24,561 bases of DNA, taken from NCBI GenBank assembly GCA_036172095.1, contig JAVHSH010000035.1, positions 1 to 24,561 on the forward strand, given 5' to 3'. The DNA is from JAKBEU01 sp036172095. Its GTDB lineage: Bacteria > Patescibacteriota > Microgenomatia > UBA1406 > GWC2-37-13. Below the pieces are notes generated by a model, which saw nothing but the letters and a program-made list of their open reading frames with translations, had not been told where the DNA came from and did no database searches. The first letter of the stretch is position 1, and the number at the start of each line of letters is the position of its first letter. Of this stretch, positions 7,937-15,044 are shown one piece after another. Position numbers and translations under genes: made by a program.

Positions 7937-7960
7937 CCCCGTCGAAAGACGGGGTTTTTT
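7937..7960 (+). terminator. Intrinsic terminator of groESL
   Basis: CCCCGTC (7937-7943), GAAA tetraloop, GACGGGG (7948-7954), then six T. Perfect seven-base GC-rich stem; the clearest terminator in the window. The rpiB -10 begins two bases after the T-run. Confidence 0.95.
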
Positions 7961-7961
7961 G

Positions 7962-7967
7962 TATACT
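7962..7967 (+). promoter_or_regulatory. -10 element of rpiB, leaderless type
   Basis: TATACT ending eight bases before the ATG at 7976. The -35 position would fall in the groESL terminator stem, and no good -35 is seen. Confidence 0.5.
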
Positions 7968-7975
7968 ATCTCTAT

Positions 7976-8413
7976 ATGATTTACCTAGGTGCAGACAAAC
8001 ACGGATTCAAGACTATTTCAATTGTGAAGGAATACCTATTACTCCATAAAATCAAATTCACTGATTTGGGGGTCCAAGCTGCAAATGATGAAAAAAGAAT
8101 TGAACATATCATCTCCGACGTTGCAAAAGAAGTGAAGAATGATAGCCAAAATATCGGAATTCTCTCATGTGGTACTGGAGTAGGAGTTGAAGTGGGAGTA
8201 AATAAATTTAGCGGTATCAGAGGATGTTTAGCAACAAATAAGACTATCGCAAAGTATGCCATTGAGAAAGATAAATGTAACGTACTTTGTTTAGTGGGAT
8301 GGCATCCGAACAAAAAGACAATTCATGGAATTCTTGATACATGGTTTAACTCTCAGTACGATGGAAGCAAAACGCGACTAACAATGTTTGATATATTTAA
8401 TTCCTGGCATTAA
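7976..8413 (+). CDS. rpiB: RpiB/LacAB-family sugar-phosphate isomerase, divergent
   Basis: 145 residues with the RpiB/LacAB fold signature: N-terminal ADKHGFK in place of the usual DHAGF, and GILSCGTGVGVEVGVNKFSGIRGCLATN, which keeps Cys65, the position of the catalytic cysteine in type-B ribose-5-phosphate isomerases. RpiB interconverts ribose 5-phosphate and ribulose 5-phosphate in the cytosol. The stretch that normally reads REHN is IEKDKCN here, so the His of that motif is missing. The protein may use another aldose phosphate, or use different residues for ring opening. It starts at a leaderless-type ATG, and a HAD phosphatase begins two bases after its stop, which suggests one transcript and linked sugar-phosphate roles. 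Confidence 0.8.
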   Translation: MIYLGADKHGFKTISIVKEYLLLHKIKFTDLGVQAANDEKRIEHIISDVAKEVKNDSQNIGILSCGTGVGVEVGVNKFSGIRGCLATNKTIAKYAIEKDKCNVLCLVGWHPNKKTIHGILDTWFNSQYDGSKTRLTMFDIFNSWH

Positions 8414-8415
8414 CA

Positions 8416-9162
8416 ATGATTTATAAAGCCCTTATATTTGATTTGGATGGCACAGCATTTCCCACAGGACTAGAACACCTTCCATCACCTCGATTAATTC
8501 GGGCGGTCTCAGAAGCAAAGAAAAAAGTTTCCGTTTCAATTGCAACTGCGCGAAGAATTGCATCGGTACAAAACGTATTTAAGCTGCTCAATTTAACATC
8601 GCCATCTATAATTACTGGGGGGACACAAATTGTTGACCCATTATCAGAAAAAGTTGTCTGGTCAATCCATGTTGAAGAAAGTTCGATGATACAGATCTTG
8701 GACATTATGAAAATATATCCAAGTGAGACTATCCTTGGTGACGAATTAAAACCTTTTGATTTTAATTCGAATGTAAGTCCAAATAAAACATATCCCATTA
8801 TATATCTGAGAAATCCTACAAAAGAAATGGCGATTGAAATTGCAGAAAAACTTAAACAGGTCCCAAATATCTCATTTGTATTATCTCCCTCATGGATAAA
8901 AGGATGGACTGATATTCATGTAACACACAAGGAGGGAACAAAATTACACGGGGTACAACATCTATTGGAATTGCTCCATGTTCAAAAAGAAGAAGTTGTG
9001 GTTGTTGGTGACAATAATAATGACGAAGCTCTCTTCCAATCAGCAGGCTTCAAAATTGCGATGGGGAATGCGACTGAAAACCTGAAAGCAAAGGCGGATT
9101 ATATTGCTCCTCCAGTAACAGATGATGGTCTTTCTGCTGTAATAGAAAAATTTATTCTCTAA
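8416..9162 (+). CDS. HAD-superfamily phosphatase, Cof type (IIB)
   Basis: 248 residues. HAD motif I is DLDGT (nucleophile Asp9, acid Asp11), a Thr/Ala-rich motif II lies near SIATARR, and motif III/IV is GDNNNDEALF (Asp199, Asp203). Insertion of a cap between the motifs and the order of elements match the Cof-type IIB group, whose members remove phosphate from sugar phosphates and small phosphorylated metabolites in the cytosol. In this group the last motif usually reads GDxxND, as here. The gene is coupled to the RpiB-like gene by a two-base gap, so a sugar phosphate is a reasonable guess at the substrate. Its stop is seven bases from the stop of the convergent rubrerythrin gene. Confidence 0.85.
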   Translation: MIYKALIFDLDGTAFPTGLEHLPSPRLIRAVSEAKKKVSVSIATARRIASVQNVFKLLNLTSPSIITGGTQIVDPLSEKVVWSIHVEESSMIQILDIMKIYPSETILGDELKPFDFNSNVSPNKTYPIIYLRNPTKEMAIEIAEKLKQVPNISFVLSPSWIKGWTDIHVTHKEGTKLHGVQHLLELLHVQKEEVVVVGDNNNDEALFQSAGFKIAMGNATENLKAKADYIAPPVTDDGLSAVIEKFIL

Positions 9163-9169
9163 AATGTTC

Positions 9170-9727
9170 TTATCGTACTAATCCTAATGGCTGATACCAG
9201 TTAAATGGCTTTGTGCAAACTGGGCAACTTATTGGGGGCTGTTTTCCTTTGTAAATAAATCCACAGTTTACACATTTCCATTCAAGCTCGGCATCTGCAT
9301 CGTAGAGTGTTTTATTATCAAGTTTGCGTGCGATGATGATATATCTCTCTTCATGTTTTTCTTCAACAAGTTTAAGAGATCCAAAAAGTTTTGCCGCTTT
9401 TTCATCCTTTTCCTCAATAGCAACTTTTTCAAACTCTGGATACATGCTGGTCCATTCATATTTTTCTCCTTCAGCTGCCATCTTTAAGTTATCAAGAGTT
9501 CTTTTGAATGGCTCAATTGAAAGTTCTGCTGGTGTCTTGACTGGACAAACTATATGTTCAAACAGTTCTTCTGCATGTGCACGTTCGTTATCGGCAGTCT
9601 CCTCAAACACACGAGCAATCCATTCCAGTCCTTCTTTTCGAGCAGTCTTTGCGAAGATGCCGTATTTGTTTCGTGCTTGGCTTTCTCCTGCAAAAGCCTT
9701 AAGCAGGTTCTGTTGTGTTTGGGTCAT
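9170..9727 (-). CDS. Rubrerythrin
   Basis: 185 residues: a ferritin-like four-helix bundle with the di-iron ligand pairs E48xxH51 (NERAH) and E122xxH125 (EEKH), Glu15 in GESQARNKY, then a C-terminal rubredoxin-like [Fe(SCys)4] site with C152xxC155 and C168xxC171. Rubrerythrins reduce hydrogen peroxide to water with electrons from reduced rubredoxin or NAD(P)H and protect anaerobes from oxygen; an anaerobic or microaerobic life is therefore suggested. Start: ATG at 9727, eight bases behind an extended -10. It is divergent from the EamA gene (54-base gap) and convergent with the HAD gene. Confidence 0.95.
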   Translation of the reverse strand: MTQTQQNLLKAFAGESQARNKYGIFAKTARKEGLEWIARVFEETADNERAHAEELFEHIVCPVKTPAELSIEPFKRTLDNLKMAAEGEKYEWTSMYPEFEKVAIEEKDEKAAKLFGSLKLVEEKHEERYIIIARKLDNKTLYDADAELEWKCVNCGFIYKGKQPPISCPVCTKPFNWYQPLGLVR

Positions 9728-9735
9728 ATGCAGTC

Positions 9736-9764
9736 ATAGTAACACAAGCGTAGAAAAGCTTCAA
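9736..9764 (-). promoter_or_regulatory. Rubrerythrin promoter, leaderless type
   Basis: On the minus strand: TTGAAG (9764-9759), 17-base spacer, TG at 9744-9743 and TACTAT (9741-9736), i.e. an extended -10. It ends eight bases before the ATG. Confidence 0.6.
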
Positions 9765-9766
9765 TA

Positions 9767-9775
9767 TGCTATCAT
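9767..9775 (+). promoter_or_regulatory. EamA gene promoter, extended -10, leaderless type
   Basis: TG-C-TATCAT (9767-9775), ending six bases before the ATG at 9782. No -35 is evident, as is common for extended -10 promoters. It starts two bases from the -35 of the divergent rubrerythrin promoter. Confidence 0.5.
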
Positions 9776-9781
9776 TGTTCT

Positions 9782-10204
9782 ATGTCATGGATAGTATATG
9801 CATCACTTTCCGCAGTTTTTGCAGCATTAACCGCAATCCTTGCAAAAATCGGAATAAAGGGAGTCAACTCGAATCTCGCTACGGCGATTCGCACGATTGT
9901 CATCGTCCTTTTTGCGTGGGGAATAGTTTTTGCGCAAGGACTCCAAAAAGATATACGATATCTTTCAAAGACAACAATGCTTTTCCTTATCCTTTCCGGT
10001 ATTGCAACAGGGCTTTCCTGGCTATTTTACTTTCGCGCCCTACAAGTCGGGGAGGCTTCAAAAGTAGCGCCAATAGATAAATTCAGTTTAGTACTCACCA
10101 TCATCTTTGCGGCAATTATTTTGAAAGAAAAGATTACCCTCCCGATAGGCATAGGGGTATTTTTGGTGACAATTGGCACCTATATTATTGCTTTCATTAA
10201 ATAA
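9782..10204 (+). CDS. Single EamA-domain membrane protein (half-size DMT transporter)
   Basis: 140 residues with about five hydrophobic helices and an EamA/DMT-superfamily pattern: an N-terminal SWIVYASLSAVFAALTAILAKIGIKGV segment split by small residues, and the family-like SKVAPIDKFSLVLT and ILKEKIT motifs near the end. Usual EamA transporters have two such domains (ten helices), so this one would act as a dimer. Substrates in the family are metabolites or drugs and cannot be predicted. The reading frame is intact with a clean stop, so it is a natural half-size form and not a broken gene. The start is set by the extended -10. Confidence 0.85.
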   Translation: MSWIVYASLSAVFAALTAILAKIGIKGVNSNLATAIRTIVIVLFAWGIVFAQGLQKDIRYLSKTTMLFLILSGIATGLSWLFYFRALQVGEASKVAPIDKFSLVLTIIFAAIILKEKITLPIGIGVFLVTIGTYIIAFIK

Positions 10205-10208
10205 GAAA

Positions 10209-10310
10209 TCACTGCCCGGTAATCCACAAAAAGGGGAGAAGGAGAAGATCGATGAAGCATGAAATTACTTCTGTCGTTATGCCTGCAACGTCTTCAGCTG
10301 TTGATTCCAT
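10209..10310 (-). CDS. Candidate 33-residue membrane peptide
   Basis: A short reading frame in the 172-base space between the EamA gene and the glycosyltransferase operon. The peptide has an acidic N-terminus (MESTAEDVAGITTEV) and a hydrophobic stretch (ISCFIDLLLLPFLWI), like small single-helix membrane proteins. A strong minus-strand promoter lies just upstream and has no other gene to serve. The ATG sits 28 bases after the -10, and no ribosome-binding site is visible, which is normal in this window. I do not recognise the peptide. The transcript could instead be a non-coding RNA that runs antisense into the EamA gene. Confidence 0.45.
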   Translation of the reverse strand: MESTAEDVAGITTEVISCFIDLLLLPFLWITGQ

Positions 10311-10338
10311 ATGACATAAGCTTATAGTAACTACCAAT

Positions 10339-10368
10339 AGTATACATTTCCGCGAATGTTGCTGTCAA
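10339..10368 (-). promoter_or_regulatory. Orphan promoter downstream of the GT operon
   Basis: On the minus strand: TTGACA (10368-10363), 18-base spacer, TATACT (10344-10339). The -35 lies eight bases after the stop of the last glycosyltransferase gene. Transcription would enter the 33-residue frame and then run antisense to the EamA gene. Confidence 0.6.
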
Positions 10369-10376
10369 GAGTCAGA

Positions 10377-11807
10377 TTAGGGCATCACGCCAAGAAAATA
10401 CTTGGGATTTTTCGAAAGCACACGAAGCCCCCAACTTACATTCCAATCTGCCGTTTCCATGATAAAACAGCTAGTAATGTTGTGCGGGATCATTAATTTT
10501 TCAAAATTAGCGATCGAATAATAATACTGTGTAGGCATGTCCGCATAGTATGCCATTGAAGGATGCTCACCCCACCAAGTCGTCGTATGGATGACTAAAT
10601 CCATCGATTTCAATGTCTTATATGCAGTCCGCGATGTATCGCTGACTAATACTGAGATGTCGCTACATCCGACCTTCTTTGCGTCCTGGGCAATAAACTG
10701 ATAATCATCCCATGTCGAATAATTGGTCATCATGAAAGAGTTGAGGGGCGTAATAGTCTTAAAGAAGAAGTAGAGAATTACACATGTTATCCCAACCTTC
10801 ATCCAATCTCTTGGAATATATCGAACTAAATAGACGATAAGGAATGCAAACTGAGGAAGGACGGGATATATGTACCACGCAATTTTTGTCTTCGTAAGAT
10901 TGAGAAATAGAAACCATGGAATAAAAATTAATGCAAAAAAAGCCTCTTTTTTTTTCTTGACAAAAAATTCATAGATTAAAACAAAGGCAGATAAAACAAT
11001 GGGAATAAGGAACCATTTTAACTGTTCAACTATTATGTCGATATAAAATGTCCTTTGGCCGAAATGCTGTTCTATAGATGCTGTGACACGTTTGAAATGG
11101 CTATCAATAATATGATATTGGATAAAGTCGTTTTTATATTTCAAGTACATCCAAATAAACCACAGTAATGAAACCCCGACCTGGATAGCAGTTGTTTGCA
11201 GGAAATTCCTATATTCATTTTTATATTTCTTCTTGTGGTGAAAATAGAGTTGATACGTTTCAAACAAAAAGACCATTCCGACCGGAAAATATCCAAGTAA
11301 TGATTTGCTTAAGACTCCAACAAGCAGAAAAAACATCCCCAGATAAAGACGTCTGTAATAGAGCACATATCCAAGCCAGCCAATGAGGAGAAATACATCC
11401 ACATTCAAAACCTGTGTTCGCTGCAGAAATGGGGCCAAATAGGATGTGATAATCACTGTCAGCAGCGAAACAAGAACTGAAGCAGAAAAGCGGAATGCAA
11501 ACATATATAACAGCGCGAGAGCGATACCACTAATAAGTACAGAGACTACTCGCATTGATATTTCCGGTTGGACAGGAAGAACCGAGGCGAATCCATAAAC
11601 AAGTGGGGGAAGTGGTGGTTTATCAAGCCAAGCTTTTCCTTGCCAGAGTGGGACTAAATACGATTTCGCGCGAATCATTTCGCGACCAACTTGCGCATAG
11701 ATACCCTCATCCCAATCAAAAAATGGACGAACATCGGATATAACTTTGAAAAGATTTATACAAAGAAAAATGAATAGAATTATAAAAAAAGGAATATGCT
11801 TTTTCAT
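10377..11807 (-). CDS. GT-C glycosyltransferase, ArnT/GT39-GT83-like
   Basis: 476 residues, polytopic with roughly ten or more hydrophobic helices. The first extracytoplasmic loop has the acidic GT-C signature FDWDEGIYAQVGREM (Asp33, Glu34) and then WLDKPPLPPLVY (residues 60 on), as in ArnT and related PMT-family enzymes that move a sugar from a polyprenyl-phosphate carrier to a lipid or protein acceptor outside the membrane. Acceptor and sugar are not predictable. It is the last gene of the five-gene minus-strand operon; its ATG overlaps the stop of the previous gene by four bases (ATGA). A non-membrane tail of about 110 residues follows the last helix. Confidence 0.85.
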   Translation of the reverse strand: MKKHIPFFIILFIFLCINLFKVISDVRPFFDWDEGIYAQVGREMIRAKSYLVPLWQGKAWLDKPPLPPLVYGFASVLPVQPEISMRVVSVLISGIALALLYMFAFRFSASVLVSLLTVIITSYLAPFLQRTQVLNVDVFLLIGWLGYVLYYRRLYLGMFFLLVGVLSKSLLGYFPVGMVFLFETYQLYFHHKKKYKNEYRNFLQTTAIQVGVSLLWFIWMYLKYKNDFIQYHIIDSHFKRVTASIEQHFGQRTFYIDIIVEQLKWFLIPIVLSAFVLIYEFFVKKKKEAFFALIFIPWFLFLNLTKTKIAWYIYPVLPQFAFLIVYLVRYIPRDWMKVGITCVILYFFFKTITPLNSFMMTNYSTWDDYQFIAQDAKKVGCSDISVLVSDTSRTAYKTLKSMDLVIHTTTWWGEHPSMAYYADMPTQYYYSIANFEKLMIPHNITSCFIMETADWNVSWGLRVLSKNPKYFLGVMP

Positions 11808-13018
11808 ATGAGGATAATAAGAGGAAAATATAGTAACAGAAGATACCGAGGAAAAATGGGAACAATGAATACAAACAGGTTATACAAAATAATAAAAGAA
11901 ATAAGTAAATGTGAATTTTTATGTTTTATCCAATTTCTTTTTAATCCATACATACCGACAAGATAGAGAAGTGGCCAGAGTAGATTCCACTCTGAATAAT
12001 GAGAAACAGAACGGGCTGCATCCCAAAACTTCCAACTTCCTGTAAAGATGAGTCTCAGATAGTTTCCTACAAACTCCAAAGGTGGGATATGTGCATTTCC
12101 ATAAAATATCACTATATATTTTTGAAGACCAAGAAATGATTTGAGCGTTCCCCCTTGTAGGAAAAATGAATAGTATGTGAAACAAAAAGTCACCGCCCCA
12201 ATGCCTAAAACTATTAGCGCTTCCTTCCAACTTTTTTTTAACGCATAGATTATCCATACAGAAAAAAGAATGAGATGAGGAAGAAGTGTTTTTGTTGAAA
12301 GGAGTAGCCCAAATGAAATTCCTGCTCCAAGAAAGAACATAATATTCTTTTTTTTTGTTCCCATGAGGATGAGATGAATGAGCAACAAGAAGAAAAACAG
12401 TTGGTATAGCTCAAGCTGTGGACCATGGATTATCTGATCTGTGAAAAGAGGAAACAGTGAAACTAGGAGAACGGATAGGCCAGCGTAAAAGAATGAACTA
12501 TGAATCTGAAATGTAATGATTCCGACAAGCAATAGAACCAAAGCAGCGACAATAATTCCAATCATATGTTCAGTTCCAAATAATTGGATAGAAAGACCAA
12601 TTAAGTATTTCGCAAGCGGCGGATGTTCCGGATTGAGCAGACTTGGATTTGCCCCATTAACGTATTTGTATCCAACATATGAATAGAGAAAACTATCAGA
12701 AACCCCTTTATTCTGTATATCTTTCAGGATTTTTTCTTTTTGAATTTGAATTTGAAGCTTGGATTTTGTCTCATCCATATAGTTCTTCCAACCTGTGTAT
12801 TCATTCTTCAGTGCCCATTCGTCAAGTACCTTATCTGGCGCCACATTTTGTGATTGCTGCCATTGAGATTGACTATATGTTTTTTCTGCGGATATCGGAT
12901 CAAATTTTTTAAAGAGGACCCCGGCATTTAAAAAAATAATATAGAAAAAATATAGAAAGCCAAGAATGATTAATATCATCCCCACATTCCGCTGCACTTT
13001 ATTTGAGGATTTTAACAT
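11804..13018 (-). CDS. GT-C membrane glycosyltransferase (PMT-like)
   Basis: 404 residues. After one N-terminal helix there is a long extracytoplasmic loop ending in NPEHPPLAKYLIG (residues 129 on), which matches the HPPLxK signature of PMT/GT39-like glycosyltransferases using polyprenyl-phosphate sugars. Many further hydrophobic helices follow. The usual Asp-Glu pair soon after helix 1 is not obvious, so the active site may differ. Start: ATG at 13018, 20 bases inside the end of the upstream gene. A longer frame opens at 13093 but would add 25 basic residues and a 95-base overlap, which I reject. The stop overlaps the next ATG by four bases, showing translational coupling. Confidence 0.75.
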   Translation of the reverse strand: MLKSSNKVQRNVGMILIILGFLYFFYIIFLNAGVLFKKFDPISAEKTYSQSQWQQSQNVAPDKVLDEWALKNEYTGWKNYMDETKSKLQIQIQKEKILKDIQNKGVSDSFLYSYVGYKYVNGANPSLLNPEHPPLAKYLIGLSIQLFGTEHMIGIIVAALVLLLVGIITFQIHSSFFYAGLSVLLVSLFPLFTDQIIHGPQLELYQLFFFLLLIHLILMGTKKKNIMFFLGAGISFGLLLSTKTLLPHLILFSVWIIYALKKSWKEALIVLGIGAVTFCFTYYSFFLQGGTLKSFLGLQKYIVIFYGNAHIPPLEFVGNYLRLIFTGSWKFWDAARSVSHYSEWNLLWPLLYLVGMYGLKRNWIKHKNSHLLISFIILYNLFVFIVPIFPRYLLLLYFPLIILI

Positions 13019-14318
13019 CTGGATGATCAATATAATATTGTAACGGCATATGCGCTTCAAACGCCTCTGAGAATACCGGTGCTTGATAGACAAAGTATGT
13101 CCTTAGGTCATAGAGAGCTGAGCAACATAATATTAGAAACAAGCTAATGATGAAGACCTTGGAGCTGAATTTATGTCGCGAACTTATATATCGGTAAGCC
13201 ATTCCTAGACCATAGATCGAAAAATATATGATCGATGGAATAGATGTTATTGTTCGCAACATGTTCGGGTTTTCCCAGGGATAGGTGAGAAGTGTTGGAA
13301 AAATCGAAATACAAAAATAAAGGAGAAATATCTGGTTTATTTTATTCTTGCGGTCTTTCAATACAAAAAGGAAACCAAGGATGAAAAAGACGGAAATGAT
13401 TGGATTGAGTGCTGCTTTGTTTGGATAATTATGCCTCCCATTCACATCGCCCTTCACGGAAAACATGAGCGCTGTCGAAACGAGGTTCCGTCCCAGAAAC
13501 GAGAACTTCTCTGTGGGACTAAGCTCAGTATTTGCGGGGTAGAGTAGTTGATTCACCCGAATATCAGGATGTTGACTCAAATATACAGTGAGTGGGGAAA
13601 TGAATATCATGAAAGGGACCAAAAATGTAAGGAATGTGAGTATTGTTTTTTTTGAAAAAAAGGAAAAATCCAATTCATTACTCTTTTTTTCAATAACAAA
13701 CATAAAAAGAGCAATGAGGATTACGAAAAAGAAAAGTCTCCCTGGTTGATAGGAATTATAGGCAAGTCCTGTGAATATTCCACTTCCAAAAAGCCACTTT
13801 TTTTCCTTGTGATCAATATAATGAAGGAAAAGAAGAAGACTTGTAAGCTCAAGAGTGAGCAAAAACGTTCCTTCAAATCCAAAGCGTGCGAAGTTGAAGA
13901 ACCACCGGGTTGTTGCAAAAAGAAAGAGTCCCCCTGTCGTTAAAACATGTTGAAGAAGAATGGGACGGAACTGTTCGAGTTTGTTCAATGATTTCTTTAT
14001 GACAAGATAAAAAAGAAAAATAGCGGCGATACCGAAAAGTGCGGAGGGGAGGCGAAGTCCAATTGAATTTATTCCAAATAGTTTCATCGATTGGAGAAGA
14101 ATGTAAAAATACATTGTTGCATGACCGGTTGCCAGGGGACTGTATGGCGCATAGGTATACCCATCAAGTGAAAGTGCGAGTTTGGCAAACTCGATCTCAT
14201 CGAAAGTGAGAAATCGAGGGACGGAACAGAAACGATAGAAGATGACAAACACGCTTAGTAGCAGTGCGATTACCACAACCCCCCACCATTTATTTTTTGT
14301 ATGATCCGATGAGGTCAT
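12999..14318 (-). CDS. GT-C membrane glycosyltransferase (ArnT/PMT-like)
   Basis: 439 residues, polytopic. The first outer loop carries FLTFDEIEFAKLALSLDG with Asp40-Glu41, the typical GT-C acidic pair, followed by SPLATGHATMYFYIL where related enzymes have the second loop motif before helix 2. It probably uses a polyprenyl-phosphate sugar made by the neighbouring synthase and works on the outer face. It begins 29 bases inside that synthase gene and overlaps the next gene by 20 bases. A C-terminal soluble tail of about 40 residues is present. Family membership is firm; sugar, acceptor and linkage are unknown. Confidence 0.82.
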   Translation of the reverse strand: MTSSDHTKNKWWGVVVIALLLSVFVIFYRFCSVPRFLTFDEIEFAKLALSLDGYTYAPYSPLATGHATMYFYILLQSMKLFGINSIGLRLPSALFGIAAIFLFYLVIKKSLNKLEQFRPILLQHVLTTGGLFLFATTRWFFNFARFGFEGTFLLTLELTSLLLFLHYIDHKEKKWLFGSGIFTGLAYNSYQPGRLFFFVILIALFMFVIEKKSNELDFSFFSKKTILTFLTFLVPFMIFISPLTVYLSQHPDIRVNQLLYPANTELSPTEKFSFLGRNLVSTALMFSVKGDVNGRHNYPNKAALNPIISVFFILGFLFVLKDRKNKINQIFLLYFCISIFPTLLTYPWENPNMLRTITSIPSIIYFSIYGLGMAYRYISSRHKFSSKVFIISLFLILCCSALYDLRTYFVYQAPVFSEAFEAHMPLQYYIDHPDVKILK

Positions 14319-15042
14319 AGTATTTTATTTCAATAATATCTATCAGTGTCTCTATTGAGTCTGTGATGAAATTCACGTTTTTTGTCTCGACATGCTTCCA
14401 CATGACCGGAATTTCAGTTATTGAATAGCCGAACTTACTTGCCAAGAATAGAAACTCAAGATCGAATCCTGCGGAAACGGATGATCCACTTACGGTGTGG
14501 GTTTTTTTGAAAACCACAAGTGATTGTATTATCTTCCTTGCTTTCTCGGTATTGAATGCCTTGAACCCACATTGTGTGTCCTTTATTTTTTTCAGGCCAA
14601 TCATAAAATTCCGCACGACGATAAATCCAACTGCCATAACCTTACGCGCAAAAGGAGCGCCTTTGCGTGTTGAGTTTCTTGAACCAATAATTATGTCCGT
14701 CCCTTTTTCTATTTCAACCACCATCTTTTCTATTTCTTCGATTGGAGTTGCGAGATCGATATCGGTGAATATGACATAGTCGCTTTTTGCTGCCATGATA
14801 GCCGCCATGAGCGTATGTGCTTTTCCTTTATGTTCGTTCTCAAGTAATGTGAAAATGGGATACTCATGGAGATAATCTCTTTTTATTATCCGTTTTGAGC
14901 CGTCGGTCGAACCATCGTCTGAGATGAGGACTTCTTTGATTGCGGGAATATGTCTGACATAATTGCCAATCTTATCTAAAACCCCTTTTTGGATATTGAG
15001 CTCTTCGTTGAAACAGGGGACTATGAGGGATATTGTATGCAT
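14290..15042 (-). CDS. GT2 polyprenyl-phosphate sugar synthase (ALG5/DPM1-like)
   Basis: 250 residues, soluble GT-A fold. Visible are LIVPCFNEE near the start, SDDGSTDGS (Asp42, Asp43) for nucleotide-sugar binding, the metal-binding D94-I-D96 in FTDIDLATP, and DTQCGFKAF, which is shared by dolichyl-phosphate glucose and mannose synthases. The enzyme would move glucose or mannose from an NDP-sugar to polyprenyl phosphate at the inner membrane face. No membrane helices are present beyond weakly hydrophobic patches. It sits two bases after the stop of one GT-C gene and overlaps the next, so donor synthesis and donor use are encoded together. Which sugar is used cannot be decided. Confidence 0.88.
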   Translation of the reverse strand: MHTISLIVPCFNEELNIQKGVLDKIGNYVRHIPAIKEVLISDDGSTDGSKRIIKRDYLHEYPIFTLLENEHKGKAHTLMAAIMAAKSDYVIFTDIDLATPIEEIEKMVVEIEKGTDIIIGSRNSTRKGAPFARKVMAVGFIVVRNFMIGLKKIKDTQCGFKAFNTEKARKIIQSLVVFKKTHTVSGSSVSAGFDLEFLFLASKFGYSITEIPVMWKHVETKNVNFITDSIETLIDIIEIKYYDLIGSYKK

Positions 15043-15044
15043 TT

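Noticed and set aside
9782..10204. Truncated EamA gene as a pseudogene of a ten-helix transporter.
   Set aside because: The frame is clean, one full domain is present, a promoter precedes it, and no remnant of a second domain follows.
10252..10314. A 20-codon plus-strand frame (starting MKHEITSVV) preceded by a purine-rich GGAGAAGGAG.
   Set aside because: It looks like a Shine-Dalgarno start, but genes here hardly use one, no plus-strand promoter precedes it, and the opposite strand has the better promoter and more protein-like frame.
13019..13093. Longer start for the third GT-C gene of the operon.
   Set aside because: It would add 25 basic residues before the first helix and overlap the upstream gene by 95 bases; the ATG at 13018 is more natural.
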